From Marinobacter sp. ELB17 (GTDB lineage: Bacteria; Pseudomonadota; Gammaproteobacteria; Pseudomonadales; Oleiphilaceae), in assembly GCF_000169375.1 (NCBI RefSeq), contig NZ_AAXY01000026.1, positions 1 through 56,745 of the forward strand: DNA of 56,745 nucleotides, given 5' to 3'. How positions within the stretch are numbered: the first letter of the stretch is position 1; each line of letters opens with the position of its first letter. Below the pieces are notes generated by a model that was given only the letters and a program-made list of their open reading frames with translations, did not search any database and was not told where the DNA came from. Of this stretch, positions 15,692 to 24,853 are shown one piece after another. A program made the position numbers and the translations under genes.

Positions 15692-17620
15692 GTGCCTTTG
15701 TTAACGCTGGACGGGGTTTCCCTGTCGTTTGGAATGCAGCCGCTGTTGGATAATGCCTCATTGGTGATGGAGGCCGGTGAGCGGGTGTGCCTGTTGGGCC
15801 GCAACGGCGAGGGTAAGTCTACCCTGCTGAAAATCGTCAACGATGAAGTAACGCCAGACGGCGGCATCGTCCGCCTGGAAGACGGCGCGGTGCTGGCGGT
15901 GTTGCCACAGAATTTGCCCTCTGGCGATACCCGCACCGCCTACGATGTGGTTGCTGGCGCTTTTCCTGAAACCGGCGCACTGCTCATTGAATTCCACCAC
16001 CTGACCCAACAGACAGACGAAAAGAGCCTGAATCAAATGATGAAGGTGCAGGAGCGTCTGGAGGCTTTGGACGGCTGGCGCCTGGACCAAAAAGTCACCA
16101 GCATGCTGGCGCAGTACGGCGTAGATCCCGATCGTACGCTGGATACTCTGTCGGGTGGCTGGCAGCGCCGGGTTCTGCTGGCGCGGTCGCTGGTGGCCGA
16201 GCCGGACATTCTGCTGCTTGATGAGCCTACCAACCACCTGGACGTGCCCGCTATTGCCTGGCTGGAAGACGCTCTCACCCAGTTCCGTGGTGCCATCCTG
16301 TTTGTGAGCCACGACCGTGCGTTTATTCGCCGAATGGCCACCCGGGTGGTGGAGCTGGATCGCGGTCAGCTGGTCAGCTTTGCCGCCAGTTACGATCGAT
16401 ATCTGGATTTGAAAGAAAAAGCCCTGGAAGAAGAGGAGCGTCACGCAGCCCTGTTTGATAAGCGCCTGAAGCAGGAAGAAACCTGGATTCGCCAGGGCAT
16501 CAAAGCTCGCCGTACTCGCAATATGGGCCGGGTGAGGGCACTTAAAGCGATGCGTGAAGAGCATCGCCAGCGCCGGGTGCGCGGTGGCACGGCCACTTTT
16601 GCGGTGGAAGACGCTGCTCGCTCCGGCAAGCTGGTGGCCGAAGCCCTGGGCGCTGGTTTTGCTTATCCGGGCCATCCCGCGGTTATTCGTGACATGAACC
16701 TGACCATTCTGCGCGGTGACAAAATTGGCCTGGTGGGTGAAAACGGCACCGGCAAAACCACGTTGGTGCGCCTGCTGCTGGGCGACCTGGAAGCCACTGA
16801 AGGCAGCATTCGACGCGGTACAAACCTGGAAGTGGCCTATTTTGACCAGCTGCGAGGCGAACTCGATTTAACTCGAAATGCGATTGATAATCTGTCGGAA
16901 GGCCGCGAATTTATTGATATTAATGGCCAGAGCAAACATGTTATGGGGTATCTGCAGGACTTCCTGTTTACCCCGGAGCGGGCACGGTCGCCTGTCAGTG
17001 TGTTCTCCGGTGGCGAACGCGCCCGCTTACTGCTTGCCAAGCTGTTCAGCAAGCCCGCCAACGTGCTGGTGCTGGACGAGCCCACCAACGATCTGGATGT
17101 TGAAACTCTGGAGCTGTTGGAAGAGCAGCTGTCGGAGTTTCGCGGCACGGTGATTGTGATTAGCCACGATAGGGAATTCCTCGACAACGTGGTCACCGAA
17201 ACGCTGTTTCTGGACGGTACTGGCCAGGTGCACGAGTTTGTTGGGGGCTATACCGACTGGCGCCGCCAGGGCGGCCAATTTCCAGCCGAAAAAACCGGCA
17301 GCCGGCCCGACAGGCAGCGCGACAAGCAGCAAAAGCCGGAAAGTAAGAGCAAGAGTAAGCCAGCTGCGCAATCCGGGACCAAGCCGACAGCGGCAAAAAT
17401 CAGTTATAAGTTGAAACTGGAGCTGGAGCAGCTGCCGAAAACCATTGAGCGCCTGGAGCAAGAGCAAGAGCAGCTGCAGGGCTCCATCGGTTCAGCGGAC
17501 TTCTACGCTAATTCTGCGAACAAAGTTGATGAAACTCTGGCCCGGCTGACGGCGGTGGGAGCAGAGTTGGAGACCGCAATGGAGCGTTGGATGGAACTGG
17601 AGGAAATGACCGGGAAATGA
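15692..17620 (+). CDS. uup: ABC-F ATPase Uup
   Basis: The 642-residue soluble protein has two ABC domains in tandem and no membrane segments. The first has Walker A GRNGEGKST and signature LSGGWQRR, the second GENGTGKTT and FSGGERARLL, each with LDEPTNHLD or LDEPTNDLD. A lysine/serine-rich linker and a C-terminal coiled coil (about 570-640) follow, as in Uup. Uup is an ABC-F protein linked to ribosome function and to precise excision of transposons in E. coli. The GTG start (15692) has CGGAG 11 bp upstream, overlapping the end of the MOSC gene, with which it is probably co-transcribed. Confidence 0.95.
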   Translation: MPLLTLDGVSLSFGMQPLLDNASLVMEAGERVCLLGRNGEGKSTLLKIVNDEVTPDGGIVRLEDGAVLAVLPQNLPSGDTRTAYDVVAGAFPETGALLIEFHHLTQQTDEKSLNQMMKVQERLEALDGWRLDQKVTSMLAQYGVDPDRTLDTLSGGWQRRVLLARSLVAEPDILLLDEPTNHLDVPAIAWLEDALTQFRGAILFVSHDRAFIRRMATRVVELDRGQLVSFAASYDRYLDLKEKALEEEERHAALFDKRLKQEETWIRQGIKARRTRNMGRVRALKAMREEHRQRRVRGGTATFAVEDAARSGKLVAEALGAGFAYPGHPAVIRDMNLTILRGDKIGLVGENGTGKTTLVRLLLGDLEATEGSIRRGTNLEVAYFDQLRGELDLTRNAIDNLSEGREFIDINGQSKHVMGYLQDFLFTPERARSPVSVFSGGERARLLLAKLFSKPANVLVLDEPTNDLDVETLELLEEQLSEFRGTVIVISHDREFLDNVVTETLFLDGTGQVHEFVGGYTDWRRQGGQFPAEKTGSRPDRQRDKQQKPESKSKSKPAAQSGTKPTAAKISYKLKLELEQLPKTIERLEQEQEQLQGSIGSADFYANSANKVDETLARLTAVGAELETAMERWMELEEMTGK

Positions 17621-17634
17621 GTCCGGCCATTTTC

Positions 17635-17677
17635 TAGCTGATTGCTTGCCGGAGTTTCGCCGGCAAGCAATCAGCTA
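17635..17677. terminator. convergent stem-loop between uup and uspA
   Basis: A perfect 18-bp inverted repeat (17635-17652 with 17660-17677, 7-nt loop) sits between the two convergent genes. There is no T-run on the plus side, so it may act as a Rho-assisted terminator or protect 3' ends. Confidence 0.65.
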
Positions 17678-17690
17678 ATCACGGTCAGTC

Positions 17691-18122
17691 CTAAAAAATA
17701 CGAACGGCCAGCACATCGCACTCAGTGCCGTGCAGCACTCCGTTTGCGGTAGAGCCAAGCAACAACTGAAAGCCTTTACGGCCATGACTGCCCACAACCA
17801 CCAGGTCAATGGCGTGTTCTTTGACCAAGCGGTGTACTTCAGACTCAGGGCGGCCAACGGTCACCACCTGATTTTCCTTAGCAATGCCGTATTCTTCACC
17901 GTACTTGGTCAGCTGCTCGCGGGCAGCCTTGTCTAGCTGGTCCTGTAATTCGGTCAAATCCATCGGAATATCGCCACCATAGGCGTAGCCCACAGGCTCT
18001 ACCACGTGTGCCAGGATAAGTTCAGCGCCTTGGCTAGTAGCCATCTCTTTTGCTTTGTCCAGGACTTGTGGCGCTTCTTCAGTTAAATCAATGGCAACCA
18101 GCAACCTCTTGTAAACAGACAT
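17691..18122 (-). CDS. universal stress protein, UspA family
   Basis: The 143-residue single-domain protein starts MSVYKRLLVAIDLTEEAPQV and carries the nucleotide-binding loop VVGSHGRKG with LLLGSTANGV, the G-2x-G-9x-G(S/T) pattern of ATP-binding members. Length is normal. UspA-type proteins accumulate under starvation and stress; partners are unknown. A TATAAT-like -10 is visible upstream on the minus strand (18163-18168) but no clear -35, which fits a promoter dependent on an activator or stress sigma factor. It diverges from fadBA. Confidence 0.93.
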   Translation of the reverse strand: MSVYKRLLVAIDLTEEAPQVLDKAKEMATSQGAELILAHVVEPVGYAYGGDIPMDLTELQDQLDKAAREQLTKYGEEYGIAKENQVVTVGRPESEVHRLVKEHAIDLVVVGSHGRKGFQLLLGSTANGVLHGTECDVLAVRIF

Positions 18123-18514
18123 GGCTTTATTACTCCGTGTGTTGCGAATGTAAGAACTCTTGATTATAGGATAGTATGGTTAAGCCCGGCGGAAAAGGGG
18201 CTAGGCTATGTTAGGTTTTTTTAGCAGAGCTCTTGGCTGCATTGAAGCCTTGCCATGTTTTGTTCAGAGTATGCCTGCGCAGTAACGATTGAAGTTGCCT
18301 GCGATGGGTCGCATTAAGAAAGAAATTGACAAACGGACGGTTTTTTCTCATCGTGTGGTCTCGATATTCAAACGGCTGTATGAATTTGAATTGAAGATCG
18401 GGCAGCGGCCGCAGTGGTTAAAGGTTCGCTGCACCTGCAGTCGGGATCTTGCAAGTGAATGTGCAAGCACACCGGCGCACAAAACAGTTTCAATCACAGA
18501 CTGGAGATCAGTTG
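18123..18514. other. 392-bp non-coding region between uspA and fadB
   Basis: The region holds the divergent regulatory DNA of uspA and fadBA. I see a -10-like sequence for uspA, a TTGACA with an overlapping inverted repeat toward fadB (listed separately), and a TTCAAA...TTTGAA symmetry around 18370-18392. No convincing small gene is present; an open frame at 18289-18531 overlaps the fadB start out of frame and lacks a ribosome site. Confidence 0.55.
18326..18343 (+). promoter_or_regulatory. possible fatty-acid-responsive operator at a TTGACA element upstream of fadB
   Basis: A perfect TTGACA (18326-18331) overlaps AAAC-ggacg-GTTT (18331-18343), an inverted repeat resembling the CAAAC/GTTTG half-sites reported for PsrA-type repressors. 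No good -10 is present at 16-18 bp, so the promoter is unproven. It lies about 170 bp before the fadB start. Confidence 0.3.
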
Positions 18515-20662
18515 ATGATTTACGAAGGTAAAGCCATCACGGTTAAAGAGATCGAAGGCGGAATCGCCCAGTTGAACTTTGACTTGCAAGGCGAGTCTGT
18601 CAACAAATTCAACCGTCTTACCCTAGAAGAACTCCGTAATGCGACAAAAATACTGACGTCACGGACGGATCTGAAGGGTCTTGTTGTTACCAGTTCCAAA
18701 GACAGCTTTATTGTTGGCGCAGACATCACCGAATTTAAAGATTTGTTTTCCGGCCCGGAAGACGAACTGGTGGCCAACAACTTAAGCGCCAATGAAATTT
18801 TTAGTGCCATTGAAGACCTGCCATTCCCCACGGTTACCGCCATCAACGGTATTGCGTTGGGCGGCGGTTTTGAAATGTGCCTCGCCACCGATTACCGGGT
18901 TATGGCACCAAAAGCCAAAGTGGGCCTACCGGAAACCAAGTTGGGCATCTTCCCGGGCTTTGGCGGCACCGTGCGCCTGTCACGCCTGATTGGCGTAGAT
19001 AACGCGGTTGAGTGGATCAGTGGTGCGACCGAAAATCGCGCAGACGTCGCTCTCAAGGTGGGTGCGGTCGATGCGATTGTTGAACCGGATAAGCTGGTTG
19101 ACGCTGCGCTGAGCATTATTCACCAGGTGAACAACGGCAAGCTCGACAATTTGGCGCGCCGTGAAGAAAAGAAAGGCAAAATAAAGCTGAATGTCATGGA
19201 AAGCATGATGGCGTTCGAGATTTCAAAAGCTTTTGTGGGTGCCAAGGCCGGGAAAAACTACCCGGCGCCGGTTGAAGCGATCAAGGTGATGCAGAAGCAC
19301 GCCGGTATGACTCGCGACAAGGCCATTGAGGTAGAAGCCAAGGGCTTCGCCAAAATGGCGAAAACGGACGTTTCTGCAAGTCTGATCGGCCTATTTCTGA
19401 ATGACCAAGAACTCAAGCACAAGGCGAAACGCTGGGCCAAAGACGCTGCCGATGTAAAACTGGCAGCGGTCCTGGGTGCAGGCATTATGGGTGGCGGCGT
19501 GGCGTATCAGTCTGCGCTTAAAGGCACGCCCATCATCATGAAAGACATCAATCCCGAAGGCATCGCCCTGGGCCTGAAAGAAGCCAAGAAGCTTCTGCTC
19601 AAGCGCATTGACAAGGGACGCATGAAACCGGATCAGATGGCGGACGTGCTGAACAGCATCACCCCGGCGCTAAACTACGGCGATTTCAAGAACGTAGACT
19701 TGGTTGTTGAAGCAGTTGTTGAGAATCCGAAAGTGAAAGATACGGTTCTGCGCGAGGTTGAAGGCCAGGTTCGTGAAGACACCATTCTGACGTCTAACAC
19801 CTCGACCATCTCTATCGACCTGTTGGCAAAGAATCTCAAACGCCCGGAAAACTTCTGTGGCATGCACTTCTTTAACCCAGTGCACATGATGCCCCTGGTC
19901 GAGGTTATCCGCGGTAAGAAAACCAGCGATCGTGCCATTGCGACCACCGTGGCTTATGCCACTGCCATGGGTAAAACGCCCGTAGTGGTTAACGACTGCC
20001 CGGGCTTTCTGGTCAACCGGGTGCTGTTTCCGTACTTCGGTGGCTTTATTGGACTGGTACGTGACGGCGCCGACTTTCAGAAAGTCGATAAGGTGATGGA
20101 AAAGTTTGGCTGGCCCATGGGGCCGGCGTATCTGCTGGATGTGGTCGGCATGGACACCGGCAAACACGCTGGCGAAGTGATGGCTGAAGGCTTCCCTGAT
20201 CGGATGAAGCACGAAGGCACCACCGCCATCGACGTGATGTTTGATAATAAGCGTTACGGCCAAAAAAATGAGAAGGGCTTTTACCGCTACGAGCTAGACC
20301 GCAAGGGCAAGCAGCAAAAAGTGGTCGACGAAGAATCCTACAAACTGCTGAAGCCGGTTGTTCAGGGTGATAAAGAGTTTGAAGACGATGAAATCATCGC
20401 GCGGATGATGATCCCGCTGTGTCTGGAAACCGTTCGTTGCCTGGAAGACGGCATTGTAGAAAGCCCGGCTGACGCCGATATGGGCCTGATCTACGGTATT
20501 GGCTTCCCTCCGTTCCGCGGTGGCGCACTGCGCTACATCGACCAGATTGGCGTGGACAAGTTTGTGGAGCTGGCTGACAAATACGCAGATCTTGGGCCGC
20601 TGTATCAGCCTACCGACAAGCTGCGTGAAATGGCAAAAAACGGCCAGACCTTCTTTGCTTAA
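18515..20662 (+). CDS. fadB: fatty acid oxidation complex subunit alpha
   Basis: FadB is the multifunctional beta-oxidation subunit: enoyl-CoA hydratase/isomerase at the N-terminus and 3-hydroxyacyl-CoA dehydrogenase in the middle. At 715 residues it is close to E. coli FadB (729). Visible motifs are GIALGGGFEMCLATDY and GLPETKLGIFPGFGG of the crotonase fold, the NAD motif VLGAGIMGGG, and the dehydrogenase signature HFFNPVHMMPLVEVI. The frame is open further upstream, but the ATG at 18515, with GGAG 8 bp before it, fits the family start MIYEGKAITV. It is followed by fadA after 33 bp, as usual for the alpha2-beta2 complex. Confidence 0.97.
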   Translation: MIYEGKAITVKEIEGGIAQLNFDLQGESVNKFNRLTLEELRNATKILTSRTDLKGLVVTSSKDSFIVGADITEFKDLFSGPEDELVANNLSANEIFSAIEDLPFPTVTAINGIALGGGFEMCLATDYRVMAPKAKVGLPETKLGIFPGFGGTVRLSRLIGVDNAVEWISGATENRADVALKVGAVDAIVEPDKLVDAALSIIHQVNNGKLDNLARREEKKGKIKLNVMESMMAFEISKAFVGAKAGKNYPAPVEAIKVMQKHAGMTRDKAIEVEAKGFAKMAKTDVSASLIGLFLNDQELKHKAKRWAKDAADVKLAAVLGAGIMGGGVAYQSALKGTPIIMKDINPEGIALGLKEAKKLLLKRIDKGRMKPDQMADVLNSITPALNYGDFKNVDLVVEAVVENPKVKDTVLREVEGQVREDTILTSNTSTISIDLLAKNLKRPENFCGMHFFNPVHMMPLVEVIRGKKTSDRAIATTVAYATAMGKTPVVVNDCPGFLVNRVLFPYFGGFIGLVRDGADFQKVDKVMEKFGWPMGPAYLLDVVGMDTGKHAGEVMAEGFPDRMKHEGTTAIDVMFDNKRYGQKNEKGFYRYELDRKGKQQKVVDEESYKLLKPVVQGDKEFEDDEIIARMMIPLCLETVRCLEDGIVESPADADMGLIYGIGFPPFRGGALRYIDQIGVDKFVELADKYADLGPLYQPTDKLREMAKNGQTFFA

Positions 20663-20695
20663 CCCTGAACGAGATTTTCGAACGGAGAAAGATCT

Positions 20696-21871
20696 ATGAG
20701 CCTTAATCCGAGAGACGTTGTCGTCATCGATTGCGTGCGGACTCCGATGGGCCGCGCCAAAAACGGCTGTTTCCGCAATGTACGTGCAGAAACCCTGTCG
20801 GCAACCCTGATCGACGCACTGTTCGAGCGCAATCCCAAGCTCGATCCGAAAGAAGTAGAAGACGTAATCTGGGGCTGTGTGAACCAGACCCGCGAGCAGG
20901 GCTTTAACGTAGCACGCCACATTTCCCTGCTGACAAAAGTACCCCACGAAGCCGGTGCCCAGACGGTAAACCGTCTGTGTGGTTCGGCCATGAGTGCGAT
21001 TCACACCGCGGCCCAAGCGATCATGACCGGCAACGGTGACATGTTCGTGGTGGGTGGTGTAGAGCACATGGGTCACATTGGTATGACCGACGGGTTTGAT
21101 CACAACCCGGCGGCGTCTAAGTACACGGCCAAAGCCTCTAACATGATGGGCCTGACAGCAGAAATGCTGGCCAAGATGCACGGCATCACCCGTCAGCAAC
21201 AGGACGAATTCGGAGCGCGTTCCCATCGCCTGGCGCAGGAAGCCACCGATGAGGGCCGTTTCAAGAACGAAATCGTCCCTATAGAAGGGCACGATGAGAA
21301 CGGTTTTAAAGTGCTGATTGAGCACGACGAAACCATTCGTCCGGAAACTACCGTTGAGTCATTGGGCCAATTGCGCCCGGCGTTTGATCCGAAAAACGGC
21401 ACAGTAACAGCCGGTACGTCATCACAGCTCACCGACGGTGCAGCGGCGATGGTGTTGATGTCGGCTGAGCGTGCCCAAGCCCTTGGCCTGAAGCCTATAG
21501 CGCGGATTGTGAGCATGGCGGTAGCGGGCGTTGACCCGGCCATTATGGGCTATGGCCCGGTACCTGCGACCAAGAAAGCGCTCAAGCGTGCCGGCCTGAA
21601 AATCGAAGATATCGATTTTTGGGAGCTGAACGAAGCCTTTTCCGGGCAGTCCTTGCCGGTGTTGAAAGATCTCAAGCTGATGGGTGTCGTGGATCAGAAA
21701 GTGAATCTTAACGGCGGCGCTATTGCACTTGGCCATCCGCTAGGCTGCTCTGGTGCGCGCATTTCAACCACGCTGTTGAATATCATGCAGGCCAACGGCG
21801 GTAAATATGGTGTGTCCACCATGTGTATCGGCTTGGGCCAGGGTATATCGACGGTGTGGGAGCGGCTGTGA
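20696..21871 (+). CDS. fadA: 3-ketoacyl-CoA thiolase (fatty acid oxidation complex subunit beta)
   Basis: FadA cleaves 3-ketoacyl-CoA to acetyl-CoA and a shortened acyl-CoA, completing each beta-oxidation turn with FadB. The 391-residue length is normal. The nucleophilic cysteine is C95 in TVNRLCGSAMSA; the conserved GGAIALGHPLGCSGAR and the C-terminal CIGLGQG with the second cysteine are present. A ribosome site GGAGAAAG precedes the ATG. A strong hairpin terminator closes the operon. Confidence 0.97.
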   Translation: MSLNPRDVVVIDCVRTPMGRAKNGCFRNVRAETLSATLIDALFERNPKLDPKEVEDVIWGCVNQTREQGFNVARHISLLTKVPHEAGAQTVNRLCGSAMSAIHTAAQAIMTGNGDMFVVGGVEHMGHIGMTDGFDHNPAASKYTAKASNMMGLTAEMLAKMHGITRQQQDEFGARSHRLAQEATDEGRFKNEIVPIEGHDENGFKVLIEHDETIRPETTVESLGQLRPAFDPKNGTVTAGTSSQLTDGAAAMVLMSAERAQALGLKPIARIVSMAVAGVDPAIMGYGPVPATKKALKRAGLKIEDIDFWELNEAFSGQSLPVLKDLKLMGVVDQKVNLNGGAIALGHPLGCSGARISTTLLNIMQANGGKYGVSTMCIGLGQGISTVWERL

Positions 21872-21900
21872 TTCCCTGCGGAACCTAGCTGACGTTTAAC

Positions 21901-21935
21901 AACAAGGCCCGGCAACTCGCCGGGCCTTGTTGTTT
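21901..21935 (+). terminator. intrinsic terminator of fadBA
   Basis: AACAAGGCCCGGC (21901-21913) pairs perfectly with GCCGGGCCTTGTT (21919-21931) across a 5-nt loop, followed by a short T-rich tail. Confidence 0.88.
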
Positions 21936-21988
21936 CTCCGAATGAAAAAAGCCGGATGGAAAACAAAGAATGGGTTGTCTTGCTATTC

Positions 21989-22017
21989 TTGACCCTGTAA
22001 AACAGTGATTCTATACA
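21989..22017 (+). promoter_or_regulatory. sigma-70 promoter of topA
   Basis: TTGACC (21989-21994) and TATACA (22012-22017) are separated by 17 bp, about 95 bp before the topA start. Confidence 0.7.
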
Positions 22018-22118
22018 TGTCAGCGGCAAGGTTGTATTTATAGCCGACTGATTTTACAGCGAGTTTGCGGTTTTCTGCACAACTGACCGATTTACCGCCA
22101 AGGATACAGATCTCCGAT

Positions 22119-24758
22119 ATGGGTAAAAGTCTCGTAATTGTCGAGTCGCCAGCGAAAGCGAAGACCATCAACAAGTATCTGGGGGACGACTTCATTGTTA
22201 AGTCGTCCGTCGGGCACATTCGTGATCTTCCGGTTAGCGGCAGCGGGTCCACCAGCGACCCCAAAGAGCGTGCGCGCCAGGCCGCTGTCACGCGTAAATT
22301 GAGCCCTGAAGATAAGGTGGTGCACAAGAAGCGTAAAGCTCGTGAACAGCTGGTCGCCCGCATGGGTATAGACCCGGATCACGACTGGAGCGCGCGCTAT
22401 GAAATCTTGCCGGGCAAAGAAAAAGTCGTCAATGAGCTGAAACGCCTGGCCAAGTCTGCCGACCACATTTATCTGGCAACGGATTTGGACCGCGAAGGTG
22501 AGGCCATTGCCTGGCACCTTCAGCAAACCATTGGCGGCGAGCCGGAAAAATACCGGCGCGTTGTGTTTAACGAAATTACCAAGCGCGCTATTCAGGGCGC
22601 CTTCGAAAACCCAGGCAAGCTGGACACCGATATGGTGCATGCCCAGCAGGCAAGGCGTTTCCTGGACCGGGTAGTCGGTTACATGGTGTCGCCGCTGCTT
22701 TGGGCCAAGTTGGCCCGTGGTCTGTCCGCCGGCCGTGTGCAATCGGTTGCGGTAAAGCTGATTGTTGAACGTGAACGGGAAATCCGCAAGTTCGTGCCGG
22801 AAGAGTACTGGCAGCTGTTTGCAGGCCTTGCAACCACAAGCGCCAAGCAGCCGGTGCGTTTTGAAGTGACCCGCTACAACGACAAACCTTATCGCCCGGT
22901 TAATGAAACCCAGAGCAATGACCACGTCACGCGTTTAAAAGCGGGTAAGTTTGCGGTAGCCAAGCGTGAAGACAAACCCACCCGTTCGCGCCCGGGTGCT
23001 CCTTTCATAACGTCGACGTTGCAGCAGGCTGCCAGTAACCGCCTGGGCTTCAGTGTTAAGAAAACCATGATGCTGGCCCAGCGTTTGTACGAAGCCGGGT
23101 TTATCACCTACATGCGTACCGACTCCACCAACCTGAGCCAGGATGCCGTTAACAGCAGCCGCGAGTACGTAGAGTCGACCTTTGGTAAAGAATACCTGCC
23201 GGACAGCTCCCGCATCTATGGCAGCAAACAAGGCGCTCAGGAAGCTCACGAGGCTATTCGCCCGACCGAAGCTACCCGTAAGGCGATCGCTATTACCGGT
23301 ATCGAAAAAGACGCCGAGAAGCTTTACGACATCATTTGGCGCCAGTTCATTGCTTGCCAAATGGCCGACGCCGAATTTCTCAGTACGTCTATCGTCGTGT
23401 CCAACGGCGATTACGAGCTGCGCACCCGTGGCCGCATCAGCAAGTTTGAAGGCTTTTTGAAAGTGGCGCCCCAGGCGTCAAAAAAAGACGAAGATTTAGC
23501 GCTGCCAGACATCCGTGTTGGCGAGAGCCTTGGTCTGGACAAGCTCGATCCCACCCAGCATTTCACCAAGCCGTCACCGCGCTTCACTGAAGCGAGTCTG
23601 GTTAAAGAACTCGAAAAGCAGGGTATTGGCCGGCCTTCTACCTACGCCTCAATTATTTCGACCATTCAAGACCGTGGTTACGTGCGCCTGCAAAACCGTC
23701 GCTTTTACGCTGAAAAAATGGGCGAAATTGTGACTGAAAGGCTGTGTGAATCCTTTGGTAACCTGATGGATTACAGCTTTACTGCACAGATGGAAGGTGA
23801 TCTGGACCATATTGCCGAAGGCAATGTGGAATGGAAAAAAGTATTGAATGATTTTTATGGCCGTTTCCGACAGCAACTGGAAGTAGCTGAAGCGGATGAC
23901 GACGACGGCGGTATGCGCCCTAACGAGCCTACGGAAACAGACGTTCCGTGTCCTACGTGTAGTCGGAATATGCAAATTCGCGTGGCCAGCACCGGTGTTT
24001 TTCTGGGCTGTTCGGGTTACTCGTTACCGCCGAAAGAACGTTGTAAAACCACCATTAACCTGGTGACCGGTGACGAAGTGGCCAGCGCTGAAGAAGACGT
24101 GGAAGGTGAGGGCGAAAGCCGCCTGTTACGGATGAAGCGCCGCTGCCCCAAGTGCAGCACGGCCATGGACAGCTACCTGGTAGACGAAACCCGCAAGCTT
24201 CACGTGTGTGGTAATAATCCGGATTGCTCCGGGTATGAAGTCGAACAGGGCAGTTTTCGTATTAAGGGTTACGATGGCCCAACGTTGGACTGCGACAAGT
24301 GCGGCAGCGAAATGCAGCTGAAAACCGGTCGTTTCGGTAAGTATTTTGGCTGCACCAATGATGAGTGTAAAAATACCCGCAAGCTGCTGAAAAGTGGCGA
24401 GCCTGCACCGCCCAAGATGGATCCGGTGGCGATGCCGGAGTTGCAGTGCCAGAAAGTGGACGACACCTATGTGTTGCGCGATGGCGCGTCCGGCATGTTC
24501 CTGGCAGCCAGCAAGTTTCCCAAGAATCGGGAAACCCGTCCGCCGCTGGTACTGGAAATTAAACCCCACCGCGACGAGATTGATCCCAAGCACAACTATT
24601 TGATGGAAGCACCGGAGCGCGATCCTGAGGGTAGTCCGTCGGTGATCCGTTACAGCCGGAAAACCAAAGAACAGTATGTAATGTCGGAAAAAGACGGCAA
24701 AGCGACTGGCTGGTCGGCTTGGTACGTGAGCGGCAAGTGGCAGCCGAAACAGAAATGA
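22119..24758 (+). CDS. topA: DNA topoisomerase I
   Basis: TopA relaxes negative supercoils by single-strand passage. The 879-residue protein (E. coli 865) begins GKSLVIVESPAKAKTINKYL, the Toprim domain. It contains the DLDREGEAIAWHL metal-binding motif and the catalytic tyrosine Y331 in GFITYMRTDSTNLS. Three C-terminal zinc-ribbon modules follow, starting at CPTCSRN, CPKCSTA and CDKCGSE, then a further C-terminal domain. The chosen ATG (22119) has AAGGATA upstream and gives the family start; the frame extends 18 codons further but without conserved sequence. Confidence 0.97.
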   Translation: MGKSLVIVESPAKAKTINKYLGDDFIVKSSVGHIRDLPVSGSGSTSDPKERARQAAVTRKLSPEDKVVHKKRKAREQLVARMGIDPDHDWSARYEILPGKEKVVNELKRLAKSADHIYLATDLDREGEAIAWHLQQTIGGEPEKYRRVVFNEITKRAIQGAFENPGKLDTDMVHAQQARRFLDRVVGYMVSPLLWAKLARGLSAGRVQSVAVKLIVEREREIRKFVPEEYWQLFAGLATTSAKQPVRFEVTRYNDKPYRPVNETQSNDHVTRLKAGKFAVAKREDKPTRSRPGAPFITSTLQQAASNRLGFSVKKTMMLAQRLYEAGFITYMRTDSTNLSQDAVNSSREYVESTFGKEYLPDSSRIYGSKQGAQEAHEAIRPTEATRKAIAITGIEKDAEKLYDIIWRQFIACQMADAEFLSTSIVVSNGDYELRTRGRISKFEGFLKVAPQASKKDEDLALPDIRVGESLGLDKLDPTQHFTKPSPRFTEASLVKELEKQGIGRPSTYASIISTIQDRGYVRLQNRRFYAEKMGEIVTERLCESFGNLMDYSFTAQMEGDLDHIAEGNVEWKKVLNDFYGRFRQQLEVAEADDDDGGMRPNEPTETDVPCPTCSRNMQIRVASTGVFLGCSGYSLPPKERCKTTINLVTGDEVASAEEDVEGEGESRLLRMKRRCPKCSTAMDSYLVDETRKLHVCGNNPDCSGYEVEQGSFRIKGYDGPTLDCDKCGSEMQLKTGRFGKYFGCTNDECKNTRKLLKSGEPAPPKMDPVAMPELQCQKVDDTYVLRDGASGMFLAASKFPKNRETRPPLVLEIKPHRDEIDPKHNYLMEAPERDPEGSPSVIRYSRKTKEQYVMSEKDGKATGWSAWYVSGKWQPKQK

Positions 24759-24780
24759 GTGCGGCGGATTGAGTCTTGAA

Positions 24781-24810
24781 ACTATGGGCGGGTAAAAACC
24801 CGTCCATAGT
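24781..24810. terminator. hairpin between topA and the convergent dehydrogenase gene
   Basis: ACTATGGGCGGGT (24781-24793) pairs with ACCCGTCCATAGT (24798-24810), with one G-U pair and a 4-nt loop. It lies between two convergent genes and probably serves both; T-runs are weak. Confidence 0.65.
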
Positions 24811-24853
24811 CGTTTATAAAGACTAAAAAGTTCGGCTATTAAACTTAGGCGCT

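Noticed and set aside
18289..18531. Open frame of 80 codons upstream of fadB
   Set aside because: It overlaps the fadB start out of frame, has no ribosome site and no recognisable motif.
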